Below are positions 45,173 to 52,123 of a stretch of 64,000 nucleotides of DNA, in pieces. Location of the stretch: the NCBI RefSeq assembly GCF_021043375.1, contig NZ_JAJNDV010000004.1:186001-250000 (forward strand), written 5' to 3'. The DNA is from Sphingomonas sp. IC-56. Its GTDB lineage: Bacteria > Pseudomonadota > Alphaproteobacteria > Sphingomonadales > Sphingomonadaceae. Numbering within the stretch: the stretch's first letter is position 1; each line of letters begins with the position of its first letter. Under the pieces are notes generated by a model, which was given only the letters and a program-made list of their open reading frames with translations, was not told the DNA's origin and ran no database searches. Both the position numbers and the translations under genes were made by a program.

Positions 45173-45841
45173 ATGGGTATCTTTTCGCGAACCCGAGACA
45201 TCATCGCCGCCAACGTCACCGACCTTCTCGACAAGGCCGAGGACCCGGCCAAGATGATCCGCATGATCATCCTCGAGATGGAGGAAACGCTGGTCGAGGT
45301 TCGCGCCTCCGCAGCCCGCACCATCGCGGACCAGAAGGAAATGCGCCGCCACATCGCCAAGCTCGAAAAGCTTCAGGAAAGCTGGACCGAGAAAGCCGAG
45401 CTGGCACTGAGCAAGGGCCGCGAGGACCTGGCCAAGGCAGCCCTGGTCGAGCGTCAGAAGGCCAAGGACATGTGCGAGCAGCTGAGTGCCGAAATCGCCG
45501 TGCTCGACGATGCGCTCAAGGCGTCCGAAGAGGACATCAACAAGCTGCAGAACAAGCTGCGCGAAGCCCGCACCCGCCAGAACTCGATCACGGCCCGGCT
45601 GGAAAGCGCCAACAACCGCTTCCGCCTGCGTGAGATGACCAACGGCGCCAAGATGCAGGATGCCTTCTCGCGCTTCGACGTGCTGGAACGCCGGGTCGAC
45701 ATGGCCGAGGGCCGCGCCGACGCCATGGGTTTCGGCGGCCAGCCCAAGACGCTGGAGGAAGAGATCGCCGAGCTCCGTTCGTCGGAAAAGGTCGATGCCG
45801 AGCTCGAAGCGCTCAAGGCGCGGCTGAGCAAGGGAGCCTAA
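45173..45841 (+). CDS. pspA: Phage shock protein A
   Basis: 222 residues. PspA is an ESCRT-III-like coiled-coil protein that binds stressed membranes and, when free, inhibits PspF. MGIFSRTRDIIAANVTDLLD is the N-terminal amphipathic helix; long coiled coils cover about 25-190 (KLEKLQESWTEKAELALSKG; LDDALKASEEDINKLQNKLR); the block FDVLERRVDMAEGRADAMGF ends the core. ATG at 45173 with AAGGAG 9 bases upstream, preferred over an ATG 5 codons earlier. Confidence 0.97.
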   Translation: MGIFSRTRDIIAANVTDLLDKAEDPAKMIRMIILEMEETLVEVRASAARTIADQKEMRRHIAKLEKLQESWTEKAELALSKGREDLAKAALVERQKAKDMCEQLSAEIAVLDDALKASEEDINKLQNKLREARTRQNSITARLESANNRFRLREMTNGAKMQDAFSRFDVLERRVDMAEGRADAMGFGGQPKTLEEEIAELRSSEKVDAELEALKARLSKGA

Positions 45842-45844
45842 GCG

Positions 45845-46117
45845 ATGTTGGACGAAGTGCTCTTGCCGATCGTCGTCGTGGGGATGCTCTTCATCGGGCT
45901 CCCCTGGGTGATCATGCACTACATCACGAAGTGGAAGCAGTCGGCTACGATCACCGGCGAGGATGAGAAGCTGCTCGACGAACTCTTCTACACCGCCAAG
46001 CAGCTCGAGGAGCGCCTGCTCACCGTCGAACGCATTATCGCCGCCGACAACCCCGATTTCCGGGCGCTGTCCGCCCACCGCGAACCGAGCCACTACGATC
46101 ATTCGAGGAGGAACTAA
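45845..46117 (+). CDS. pspB: Phage shock protein B
   Basis: 90 residues. One N-terminal membrane helix (about 5-25, LLPIVVVGMLFIGLPWVIMH), then a cytoplasmic coiled coil, DEKLLDELFYTAKQLEERLL, followed by TVERIIAADNPDF. PspB and PspC relieve PspA inhibition of PspF under envelope stress. The LEERLLTVERII stretch is the family's conserved part and recurs, modified, in most of the small genes downstream. 3 bases after pspA. Confidence 0.94.
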   Translation: MLDEVLLPIVVVGMLFIGLPWVIMHYITKWKQSATITGEDEKLLDELFYTAKQLEERLLTVERIIAADNPDFRALSAHREPSHYDHSRRN

Positions 46118-46118
46118 G

Positions 46119-46493
46119 ATGTCCGCTCGCACCAAATTCTATCTCGACAAGCAGAACAGCAAGTGGCTGGGCGTGTGCTCGGGCCTGGCGGAATATACCG
46201 GCATCGATGCCATCTGGCTCCGCGTCGGCTTCGTGATGCTCAGCTTCGCGATCTTCCCGATGAACATCGTGGCGTACCTGCTGATCGCCTGGATGGCGCC
46301 GAACAAGCCGGCCGGGCTTTACCAGGGACCTGAGGAAGCCAAGTTCTGGCAGGGCGTGCGCTCGAACCCGAGCCGCTCCACAGCCGAGGTTCGGTCCAAG
46401 TTCCGCGACATCGACCGTCGCCTAGCTGACATCGAAATGTTCTACACCAGCCGCAACACGCGCCTGGCGGACGAGATCGACAGCCTGCGCTGA
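46119..46493 (+). CDS. pspC: Phage shock protein C (PspC domain)
   Basis: 124 residues. PspC domain: KFYLDKQNSKWLGVCSGLAE, then a membrane helix (LRVGFVMLSFAIFPMNIVAYLLIAWM). The C-terminal tail RDIDRRLADIEMFYTSRN...LADEIDSLR forms a coiled coil that ends in the same E-I-(D/E)-x-L-R signature as most of the small proteins that follow. ATG at 46119 with GAGGAGGA upstream, one base after pspB. Confidence 0.95.
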   Translation: MSARTKFYLDKQNSKWLGVCSGLAEYTGIDAIWLRVGFVMLSFAIFPMNIVAYLLIAWMAPNKPAGLYQGPEEAKFWQGVRSNPSRSTAEVRSKFRDIDRRLADIEMFYTSRNTRLADEIDSLR

Positions 46494-46528
46494 GCCAATC
46501 GCGGGGCGTCGTAACAGGGAGGAAAATC

Positions 46529-46819
46529 ATGAGCTGGAGTGGACCAGGCTTCGTCATCGCCATCATCGCGATCTCGACCTTGGGCGTGGTGCTCAACAAC
46601 TGGATCCGTGCCCGCCACGGCTACCCGGTTGAGAGCGATTGGAACGGGGTCAGCCACAAGGGCGACCCCAATGCCGAGCGGAAGATCGAACTGCTCTCGA
46701 GCGAGAACGAGCGCCTCACCGGCCAGATCTCGCGCCTTGAGGACCGCATCGCAGTGCTCGAACGCATCGCCACCGATCCGGCCGAGCGCACCGCCCGCGA
46801 AATCGACGCACTGCGCTAA
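46529..46819 (+). CDS. Psp-associated membrane/coiled-coil protein 1
   Basis: 96 residues. One N-terminal membrane helix (about 7-24), the basic motif RARHGYPVE, then a coiled coil (ERKIELLSSENERLTGQISR) ending LEDRIAVLERIATDP...AREIDALR. It resembles PspB in length, topology and the LEERLLTVERI-like motif but is not a standard PspB. GGGAGG precedes the ATG at 46529. Likely a membrane-anchored partner of PspA/PspC (inference from operon and motif). Confidence 0.85.
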   Translation: MSWSGPGFVIAIIAISTLGVVLNNWIRARHGYPVESDWNGVSHKGDPNAERKIELLSSENERLTGQISRLEDRIAVLERIATDPAERTAREIDALR

Positions 46820-46830
46820 GGAGAAGAACC

Positions 46831-47160
46831 ATGGAAAGTGCCGACAAGCTGATGTTCGTCCAGGGCATCTTCCCACTGATCGCGATCATCGTCTCCGTTG
46901 CGGTCGCGGGTTGGGTGGTCACCACCTGGCTCAGGATCAAGAACGGCTATCCGCTCGATGGCGCCTGGGGACAGGCGATCTATCCAAAGAACAATGACGA
47001 GGCGGTGGAGCGCATCCGGCTGCTCAGCCAGGAGAACGCCCAGCTTCGCGCCGAACTCGGCTCGGTCAAGGATCGCCTTGCCAATGTTGAACGCATCGTC
47101 ACCGACAGCGCCGTGAGCCTCGACCGCGAGATCGAGCAGCTCCGCGGCAAGTCCAACTGA
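46831..47160 (+). CDS. Psp-associated membrane/coiled-coil protein 2
   Basis: 109 residues. N-terminal membrane helix (about 12-32, FPLIAIIVSVAVAGWVVTTW), the motif KNGYPLDG echoing RHGYPVE of the preceding gene, then a coiled coil VERIRLLSQENAQLRAELGS ending VKDRLANVERIVTDS...DREIEQLR. Closest in layout to the gene before it, suggesting tandem duplication. AAGGAG before the ATG. Confidence 0.85.
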   Translation: MESADKLMFVQGIFPLIAIIVSVAVAGWVVTTWLRIKNGYPLDGAWGQAIYPKNNDEAVERIRLLSQENAQLRAELGSVKDRLANVERIVTDSAVSLDREIEQLRGKSN

Positions 47161-47173
47161 GAGGAAGCGTAGC

Positions 47174-47440
47174 ATGATCAGCCCCATTCTCATTCCGATC
47201 CTCGGCATCAGCTGCGGACTGCTCGCCATCTTCGGCGGCGTGTTCCTCCGCCCCTGGTTCAAGCTCAAGGAGCGCCAGATGGAGCTGGAGTCGCAGATGG
47301 TCGCGGAAAAGGCGGCGCAATATGCCGCCCAGACCGAACGGCTTGAACAGCGGGTCCGGGTTCTCGAACGCATCGTCACCGACCGCGGCATTGCCGTCGC
47401 GGATGAAATCGAACGGCTGCGCGACGCGCCGCTCAACTAA
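47174..47440 (+). CDS. Psp-associated membrane/coiled-coil protein 3
   Basis: 88 residues. N-terminal membrane helix (about 4-24), basic FLRPWFKLKERQMELESQ, then an Ala/Glu coiled coil, ending LEQRVRVLERIVTDRG...ADEIERLR. Same layout as its neighbours; lacks the HGYP motif. 13 bases after the previous stop; AGGAAG before the ATG. Confidence 0.85.
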   Translation: MISPILIPILGISCGLLAIFGGVFLRPWFKLKERQMELESQMVAEKAAQYAAQTERLEQRVRVLERIVTDRGIAVADEIERLRDAPLN

Positions 47441-47452
47441 AGGACCACATCA

Positions 47453-47578
47453 ATGATGATCGTAGTATTCGCAGTGCTGACGGCACTGTGCGGGGGAGCT
47501 ATTGTCCTCGCCGAAAGTCGGGATCGCCCGGTCCGCCGCGCGCTTCGCCTGGCGGAAGAACAGAAAGCCGCCGGCTAA
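47453..47578 (+). CDS. Very small membrane protein in the psp operon
   Basis: 41 residues. MMIVVFAVLTALCGGAIVLA is one membrane helix, followed by a basic stretch (ESRDRPVRRALRLAEEQKAA). It has the membrane-plus-basic start of the neighbours but ends before the coiled coil, so it may be a degenerate or truncated member. 12 bases after the previous stop, ATG at 47453 (or 47456). Confidence 0.6.
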   Translation: MMIVVFAVLTALCGGAIVLAESRDRPVRRALRLAEEQKAAG

Positions 47579-47607
47579 GGCCGGACGTCGAAACAGGGAG
47601 TGAAGTA

Positions 47608-47883
47608 ATGGACCCGTTCTCCATGGTTGTCGCGATCGTGATCGTCGTCACCATCGGCAACGTCATCAAGGCGCGGCACGGGATCCACAAGGACCGCCAC
47701 GGCAACGAAGTCTTCCGCGCGCCCGATCCGGCCGCGGCTGCCGAGGCGGCCAAGCTCCGCGACGAGGTCCGCGCATTGAAGGACCGGGTACAGGTGCTCG
47801 AACGCGTAGTGACCGACAATGAAACTGGCAGCATCCGGCTCGAACGCGAGATCGAGGCGCTGCGTACCAAGAACAACGTCTGA
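47608..47883 (+). CDS. Psp-associated membrane/coiled-coil protein 4
   Basis: 91 residues. Short N-terminal membrane helix MDPFSMVVAIVIVVTIGNVI, the motif KARHGIHKDRHG, an Ala/Glu coiled coil (AAAAEAAKLRDEVRALKDRV) and the ending QVLERVVTDN...LEREIEALR. Same signature as proteins 1-3. GGGAGTG before the ATG at 47608; longer in-frame starts overlap the preceding mini-gene. Confidence 0.83.
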   Translation: MDPFSMVVAIVIVVTIGNVIKARHGIHKDRHGNEVFRAPDPAAAAEAAKLRDEVRALKDRVQVLERVVTDNETGSIRLEREIEALRTKNNV

Positions 47884-47898
47884 CCAGGGAGGTATGAC

Positions 47899-48147
47899 GT
47901 GACCTACGACCCCGAACTCTACATCACTTGCGCGGTATCGGGCCTTGCCGGCCTCGCCATGGTCACCGCCGCCGGGCTCTCGGGCTGGCGCGGCTGGCTG
48001 ACGCTGAAGCAGCAGGAACTCGGCCGCGCCCAGCCCGCGCTCGATGCAACGCCCGCCCAGCCCTCCGCCGCATCGCGCATCGAAATGGCGGATCTGAAGG
48101 AACGGATCCGCAAGCTCGAAGCCATCGCCGCCGGCGTCGACCTTTAA
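47899..48147 (+). CDS. Psp-associated membrane/coiled-coil protein 5
   Basis: 82 residues, GTG start at 47899 with GGGAGG upstream. N-terminal membrane helix (about 9-29), then ASRIEMADLKERIRKLEAIAAG; the LKERIRKLE block matches the signature but the terminal EIxxLR is missing. Last gene of the operon; sufE starts 61 bases later, apparently with its own promoter. Confidence 0.8.
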   Translation: MTYDPELYITCAVSGLAGLAMVTAAGLSGWRGWLTLKQQELGRAQPALDATPAQPSAASRIEMADLKERIRKLEAIAAGVDL

Positions 48148-48208
48148 GCCACACCATCCCCTGCACAGGGGGATGACGGCATGAAGCATCGCCCGCTATA
48201 GCGCCGGC

Positions 48209-48616
48209 ATGACCAGCCTAGCCGATCTCCAGGACGAATATGAATTCCTCGACGCAGACGACCGCTATCGCCTGCTGATCGACCTGGGCCGGGCGCTGGA
48301 GCCCATGCCCGATCCGCTCAAGACTGATGCCACGCTCGTGCGCGGCTGCTCGGCATCGGTCTGGGTGTACCCAACCCGCCGCGACGACGGGACGCTACAC
48401 TTCCTGGCGGATTCGAACGCCGCGATCACCAAGGGCATCATCGCTCTGGTGCTGCTGGCGGTACAGGATAAGGCGCCCGCTGAGATCCTCGCCACGGACA
48501 TGGATGCCGCGCTCGCCCCATTCGACCTGCGCAACCAGCTAAGCTCGAACCGGACCCAGGGCATCCCCAACATGATCGCGCTGATCCGCGAAACCGCGGG
48601 CCGCTATGCGGACTAA
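48209..48616 (+). CDS. sufE: SufE family Fe-S cluster assembly sulfur-acceptor
   Basis: 135 residues. SufE takes persulfide from the SufS cysteine desulfurase and stimulates it. The active Cys47 is in LVRGCSASVWVY; GKPMP-type start is replaced by LGRALEPMPDPLKTD; SNAAITKGIIALVL and LSSNRTQGIPNMIALI complete the fold. No suf operon is nearby, so it is an isolated SufE. ATG at 48209. Confidence 0.92.
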   Translation: MTSLADLQDEYEFLDADDRYRLLIDLGRALEPMPDPLKTDATLVRGCSASVWVYPTRRDDGTLHFLADSNAAITKGIIALVLLAVQDKAPAEILATDMDAALAPFDLRNQLSSNRTQGIPNMIALIRETAGRYAD

Positions 48617-48625
48617 TTTTCGTCC

Positions 48626-48664
48626 GTCACCCCGGCCTTGAGCCGGGGTCCCGCTTCTTCTGCG
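48626..48664. repeat. Single arm of the type A dispersed palindrome
   Basis: GTCACCCCGGCCTTGAGCCG continuing GGGTCCCGCTTCTTCTGC: almost the same as the left arm of the repeat at 1669-1748, but without the mirrored second arm. Lies between convergent sufE and the ferredoxin gene. Confidence 0.75.
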
Positions 48665-48713
48665 CCTGGAGGCCGGAGTAATGAAGGGGGATAACTCCGG
48701 CCCAGGCAAGCAC

Positions 48714-49013
48714 CTAGCCCGAAAGCCCCAGATCACGCGCGACGTCGCCAAGGTCCGCACCCTCCGGCACCAACAGCCATTCGCGGCTCTGCGCGCCATT
48801 CACCACCGTCACGGCGCCACGCGGACAGATGCCCAGGCATTTCACCTCGACGATGCCCGCTTCGGCCTTGCGGCCCTTTTTCAGGCGCAGATGCTTGCGC
48901 AGCGCCTTGCCCAGCGGCGTCTTGCCCTCCGGCCCGAACCCGCCATCCAGCTTCTTCGAGCATTTGGCGCACACCAGGATCGCGTCCGACCAGTTCGACC
49001 GAACCGTCTTCAA
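48714..49013 (-). CDS. Thioredoxin-like [2Fe-2S] ferredoxin
   Basis: 99 residues. Cluster ligands VCAKCSKKLDGG and VEVKCLGICPRGAVTVV give the C-x2-C ... C-x3-C pattern of the thioredoxin-like 2Fe-2S ferredoxins (as in NuoE and the (2Fe-2S) ferredoxin domain family). PEGADLGDVARDLGL ends the fold. Its ATG overlaps the J-domain protein stop (ATGA), so the two are coupled. Redox partner unknown. Confidence 0.88.
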   Translation of the reverse strand: MKTVRSNWSDAILVCAKCSKKLDGGFGPEGKTPLGKALRKHLRLKKGRKAEAGIVEVKCLGICPRGAVTVVNGAQSREWLLVPEGADLGDVARDLGLSG

Positions 49014-49546
49014 TCCGGCTTCCAGGTCCGACGCTCCTCGGCGGCCTTCAGAACTTCATACGCCGCCTGAATCGCTTGGAAGCGCTTGGCCGCTTCGGCG
49101 TCATTCGGCTTCACATCGGGATGGTTGGACTTGGCCAGCCGCCGCCAGGCGATCTTCACTGCGTCGAAGTCAGCATCCGCCTCCAGGTCGAGCACCTCAA
49201 GCGCACGCATCTCGTCGCGCGAACGGCTGCCGTCACCTGGCCCCGCCCAGCCATTGTGCCGCGATTCGGTATAGCCGCTCGCATCCCGCCGCTCATCGGC
49301 TTCCCGGCGCGCCGCTTCTTCGGCGTCGAGGCCCTCGAAGTAATTCCAGTTGCGGTTGTACTCCGCGGCATGCGTTTCGCAGAAATACCAGCGCTCGGGA
49401 TTGTTGGGCGATTTGGGCGCGGGCCGGTCGCCGGGAGATTCGCACCCGTGCCGGTCGCACAGGCGGACCGTCACGGCCTCGCGCTCGGCACCATATGGTC
49501 GCCACCGCGGAAAGCCCCAGTCGCTGGATCGGGTATGTCTTGCCAT
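49010..49546 (-). CDS. J-domain protein with N-terminal Cys-rich segment
   Basis: 178 residues. The C-terminal J domain (about 112-175: EVLDLEADADFDAVKIAWRR...SNHPDVKPND...FQAIQAAYEVL) has the HPD triad that stimulates DnaK. The N-terminal part has LCDRHGCESPG and WYFCETHAAEYNRNWNYF: two Cys-x3/4 and Cys-x2-His pairs that could bind zinc. This layout is common in alphaproteobacterial DnaJ-like proteins of unknown client. Coupled to the downstream ferredoxin. ATG at 49546. Confidence 0.88.
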   Translation of the reverse strand: MARHTRSSDWGFPRWRPYGAEREAVTVRLCDRHGCESPGDRPAPKSPNNPERWYFCETHAAEYNRNWNYFEGLDAEEAARREADERRDASGYTESRHNGWAGPGDGSRSRDEMRALEVLDLEADADFDAVKIAWRRLAKSNHPDVKPNDAEAAKRFQAIQAAYEVLKAAEERRTWKPD

Positions 49547-49615
49547 AGATTTGAGGCAGATAGGAGCGCGAGCCGTGAAAGGCTAGGCGCCACGTCCCCT
49601 GCGGGAAGGGAAAGG

Positions 49616-49990
49616 TGCCAGAGGGTCTATAAGCCGGGTTTTGTCCACCCCCGAAAGGGCTGTGCGACCATTCCTCTAGGCGACGGATTACTCCGCCGCT
49701 CAAGCAACCAACCCGGACGACGCGCCGGAACAAGGCGCATGTGCCGTCCCTATTCGGTCTTGCTCCCGGTGGGGTTTACCATGCCGCTTCCGTTACCGGT
49801 CGCGCGGTGCGCTCTTGCCGCACCCTTTCACCCTTACCCTTACCGTTGCCGGCAGTGGGCGGTCTGCTCTCTGTGGCACTTTCCCTGGGGTCACCCCCGC
49901 CGGGCATTACCCGGCACCGTTGTTCCGTGGAGCCCGGACTTTCCTCGGCAACACCTTGCGGTGTCAACGCGGCCGCCCAACCCTCTGACC
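49616..49990 (-). ncRNA. rnpB: RNase P RNA (bacterial type A)
   Basis: Minus strand. Catalytic RNA that trims tRNA 5' ends. The P4 5' half GAGGAAAGTCCGGGCTCCAC (near 49927-49946) and the 3' element ACAAAACCCGGCTTATAGAC are universal RNase P signatures. The ends pair as P1: TCAGAGGGTT with GACCCTCTGG. The inner GGTAACGGAAG...AAACCCCACC block (CR II/III region) is also visible. About 375 nt; ends are placed from P1 and may be off by a few bases. Protein-like frames across this stretch are not genes. Confidence 0.95.
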
Positions 49991-50054
49991 GGAGCGCTGA
50001 TAACGCCAAGCGCGCAGGATGGAAGCCTTATCCGCATAGCGGAGAAAGAAGACG

Positions 50055-50402
50055 TCAGGCGCCTGCGTCAGGTTCCGGCAAACGCTCGGGCTTTGCCGCC
50101 TCGTCACCGTGCGGCTCCTCCGCCTCTGCCACTGCAACCCCCCAAGCCTGGACCTCGACCAAGGTCTGTACCGACAGCGGGCCGGTCGCGAGCGTGGTCC
50201 GGCGGTGATCGGAGCTGACCTGCACCACCGCGTCCGCGCCGTTCACCCGCGCGGTCCGATGCAGCGCGGCAGTGGCTTCGGCAACGGTTGGCGCGTTCAC
50301 CGACGCGACGATCTGATCCGACTCCCCCTTGATGACGCCGCTCAGGCGCACGCGAACGGGACCAAGCGCTACGGGCCGCCGCAGTCCTCCATTGTCGAGC
50401 AT
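50055..50402 (-). CDS. Hypothetical protein, possibly YbjQ/UPF0145-like
   Basis: 115 residues. Alternating strands and one helix: VRVRLSGVIKGESDQIVASV, EATAALHRTARVNGADAVVQ and TLVEVQAWGVAVAEAEEP. The helix followed by NGADAVVQV and a final strand with GVAV recalls the YbjQ fold, where GADAVVG precedes a long strand; this is only a resemblance. Acidic tail. No signal peptide. Upstream of rnpB, same strand. Confidence 0.55.
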   Translation of the reverse strand: MLDNGGLRRPVALGPVRVRLSGVIKGESDQIVASVNAPTVAEATAALHRTARVNGADAVVQVSSDHRRTTLATGPLSVQTLVEVQAWGVAVAEAEEPHGDEAAKPERLPEPDAGA

Positions 50403-50471
50403 ATCAGTCTCCGATCCCTCTGGTGCGGGAGCGTGACAGCGAGAAAACGGACAACCAATGTCAGAAGATGA

Positions 50472-50510
50472 TGAAGCTGCGCGAAACCCTCTTTCTCGCG
50501 CGAAGCTTCA
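50472..50510 (-). terminator. Hairpin overlapping the amidase stop codon
   Basis: TGAAGCTGCGCGA pairs with TCGCGCGAAGCTTCA apart from a 2-base bulge. No U-run follows on the minus strand, so terminator function is weakly supported. The rest of 50403-50507 shows nothing else. Confidence 0.35.
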
Positions 50511-51209
50511 GTCGTCGCCCTGCGGCTTGGGCAACAACAGCGCCAGCAACAGGCACCGGCACTCCATGTCGATCTCGCCGTCGATCATCTCCGGCCGGAA
50601 CCGGCGCTGGAATGCCGTTACTGCGGCCGTCGCATCGCTCACATCGTAGCCGAACCGCTCCAGCGCCAGCATGAAGCCAGCATCGGGCCAGCCCGGATCG
50701 ACCAGGTTCCGGGTGGGACGCGGCAGTGCCAGCCGCAATCGCGCCAGCGCATGCCAGTTGAACAGCTCGCCCGGATCCTGCTTGCGCGCCGGGGCAATGT
50801 CGGAATGACCGACCACGTTGCCGCGGGTGATGCTGTGGCGCTCCTTGATGTCGGCCACCAGCGGGATCAGCGAACTCATCTGCGCCTGGGTGAACGGGCG
50901 ATAGCCGAACTGATGGCCCGGATTGACGATCTCGATCCCGACCGAGGCCGAGTTCACGTCCTTGATCCCGCGCCAGTGCGACCGCCCGGCGTGCCAAGCG
51001 CGCTGTTCCTCCGCGACCATGCGCAGGATCGTGCCGTCCTCCTCGACCAGATAATGCGCCGACACCTTGGCCTCGGGATCACGCAGCCGGGCGATCGCCG
51101 CCTCGCCGCTCTCCATGCCGGTATAGTGCAGCACGATCATCGTGATCGGCAACGCGCGCGCGTCGAAGTTCGGCGAAGGCGCGTCGATGAAGGAAAGCCC
51201 GTTCTGCAT
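50508..51209 (-). CDS. N-acetylmuramoyl-L-alanine amidase (AmiD/AmpD family)
   Basis: 233 residues. Amidase_2 domain: MIVLHYTGMESGEAAIARL (zinc His), AHYLVEEDGTILRMV, the block NSASVGIEIVNPG (catalytic Glu) and NVVGHSDIAPARKQDPGELF (zinc His/Asp). A C-terminal peptidoglycan-binding helical region (about 165-225, ALERFGYDVSDATAAVTAFQRRF) follows. No clear signal peptide. It would release muropeptide stems and fits the cell-wall recycling seen with AmgK/MurU. ATG at 51209. Confidence 0.92.
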   Translation of the reverse strand: MQNGLSFIDAPSPNFDARALPITMIVLHYTGMESGEAAIARLRDPEAKVSAHYLVEEDGTILRMVAEEQRAWHAGRSHWRGIKDVNSASVGIEIVNPGHQFGYRPFTQAQMSSLIPLVADIKERHSITRGNVVGHSDIAPARKQDPGELFNWHALARLRLALPRPTRNLVDPGWPDAGFMLALERFGYDVSDATAAVTAFQRRFRPEMIDGEIDMECRCLLLALLLPKPQGDD

Positions 51210-51253
51210 GGCGCGGACGTTAAGGCCGCCAGACGGCTGGCGGCAAGCGCCGA

Positions 51254-52123
51254 TCAGTGCGTGCCGGTGGCCAGTGGCGGCGCATCGGGCTGCGCCGCCG
51301 CATAGAAGCCGCGAAACGCCGGGCTGGGGCTGAAATGCTCAGTCAGGTCGATCACCGTCTCGCCTGCACCTAGCACCAGCAGCGCGCCCGGCCGCACCGC
51401 GCTCGACAGGATGTCGAACACCTGCCGACGCACTGCGGTCGAGAAGTACAGCATGACATTGCGGCACAGGATCATGTCGAACCGCCCAGGCGGCGCGCAG
51501 TCGGCCGTCAGGTTGTGCTGCCGGAACTGGATGCGCCGGACGAGTTCGGGCTTCGCGACCCAGTCGCCGCCGGTGCTGTCGAACCATTGCATCATCCGGC
51601 GGACCGGCAGACCGCGCTGGATCTCAAACTGGGAATACCGCCCGGCCCGCGCTCGGCTGAGCGCCGCGGGCGAAATGTCGGTGGCGACGATCTCGGGCGC
51701 CAGTGCGCCGTCCATCATCCCTTTCTCCGCAAGCAGCATCGCCAGGCTCAACGGCTCCTGCCCGGTCGAACAGCCCGCCGACCAGATACGCAGTCTGCGA
51801 TCCGGGTTCGCCGCCTGCAACGCTCGCGCCGCCTCAGCCACCATGTCAAGCACCGCGGCATCGCGAAAAAAGCTGGTTTCCTGATTGAGCAGCGCATCGA
51901 CCACCTGGTCGCCGAGCTCGCCGGTGCGCGAGGCAATCAACTGCGCGACCAGTTCGTCGAGCGTCTTCAGCCCACGCGTGCGCAGCAACGGCTTGAGCGC
52001 GGTCTCGATCCGCCAGGCGCGATTGGCGGCGATCTGCTGGCCCGCACGCTGCTCCAGCAGCGCCGCAATCATGTTCATGGCACTGGATGAGCCACTGGCA
52101 GAAGGCGTCAGCGAAACCTTCAC
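51254..52123 (-). CDS. cheR: Chemotaxis protein methyltransferase CheR
   Basis: 289 residues. Methylates receptor glutamates using SAM. N-terminal all-helical CheR_N domain (about 15-90), then the SAM domain with IWSAGCSTGQEPLSLAML, IVATDISPAALSRARAGRY and FDMILCRNVMLYFS. The GTG at 52123 overlaps the cheB stop (GTGA). Final gene of the che operon. Confidence 0.95.
   Translation of the reverse strand: MKVSLTPSASGSSSAMNMIAALLEQRAGQQIAANRAWRIETALKPLLRTRGLKTLDELVAQLIASRTGELGDQVVDALLNQETSFFRDAAVLDMVAEAARALQAANPDRRLRIWSAGCSTGQEPLSLAMLLAEKGMMDGALAPEIVATDISPAALSRARAGRYSQFEIQRGLPVRRMMQWFDSTGGDWVAKPELVRRIQFRQHNLTADCAPPGRFDMILCRNVMLYFSTAVRRQVFDILSSAVRPGALLVLGAGETVIDLTEHFSPSPAFRGFYAAAQPDAPPLATGTH

Noticed and set aside
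49076..50218. 380-codon plus-strand frame and several shorter ones over 49600-50000
   Set aside because: They cover the RNase P RNA gene and the antisense of the J-domain gene; the RNA signatures explain the sequence.
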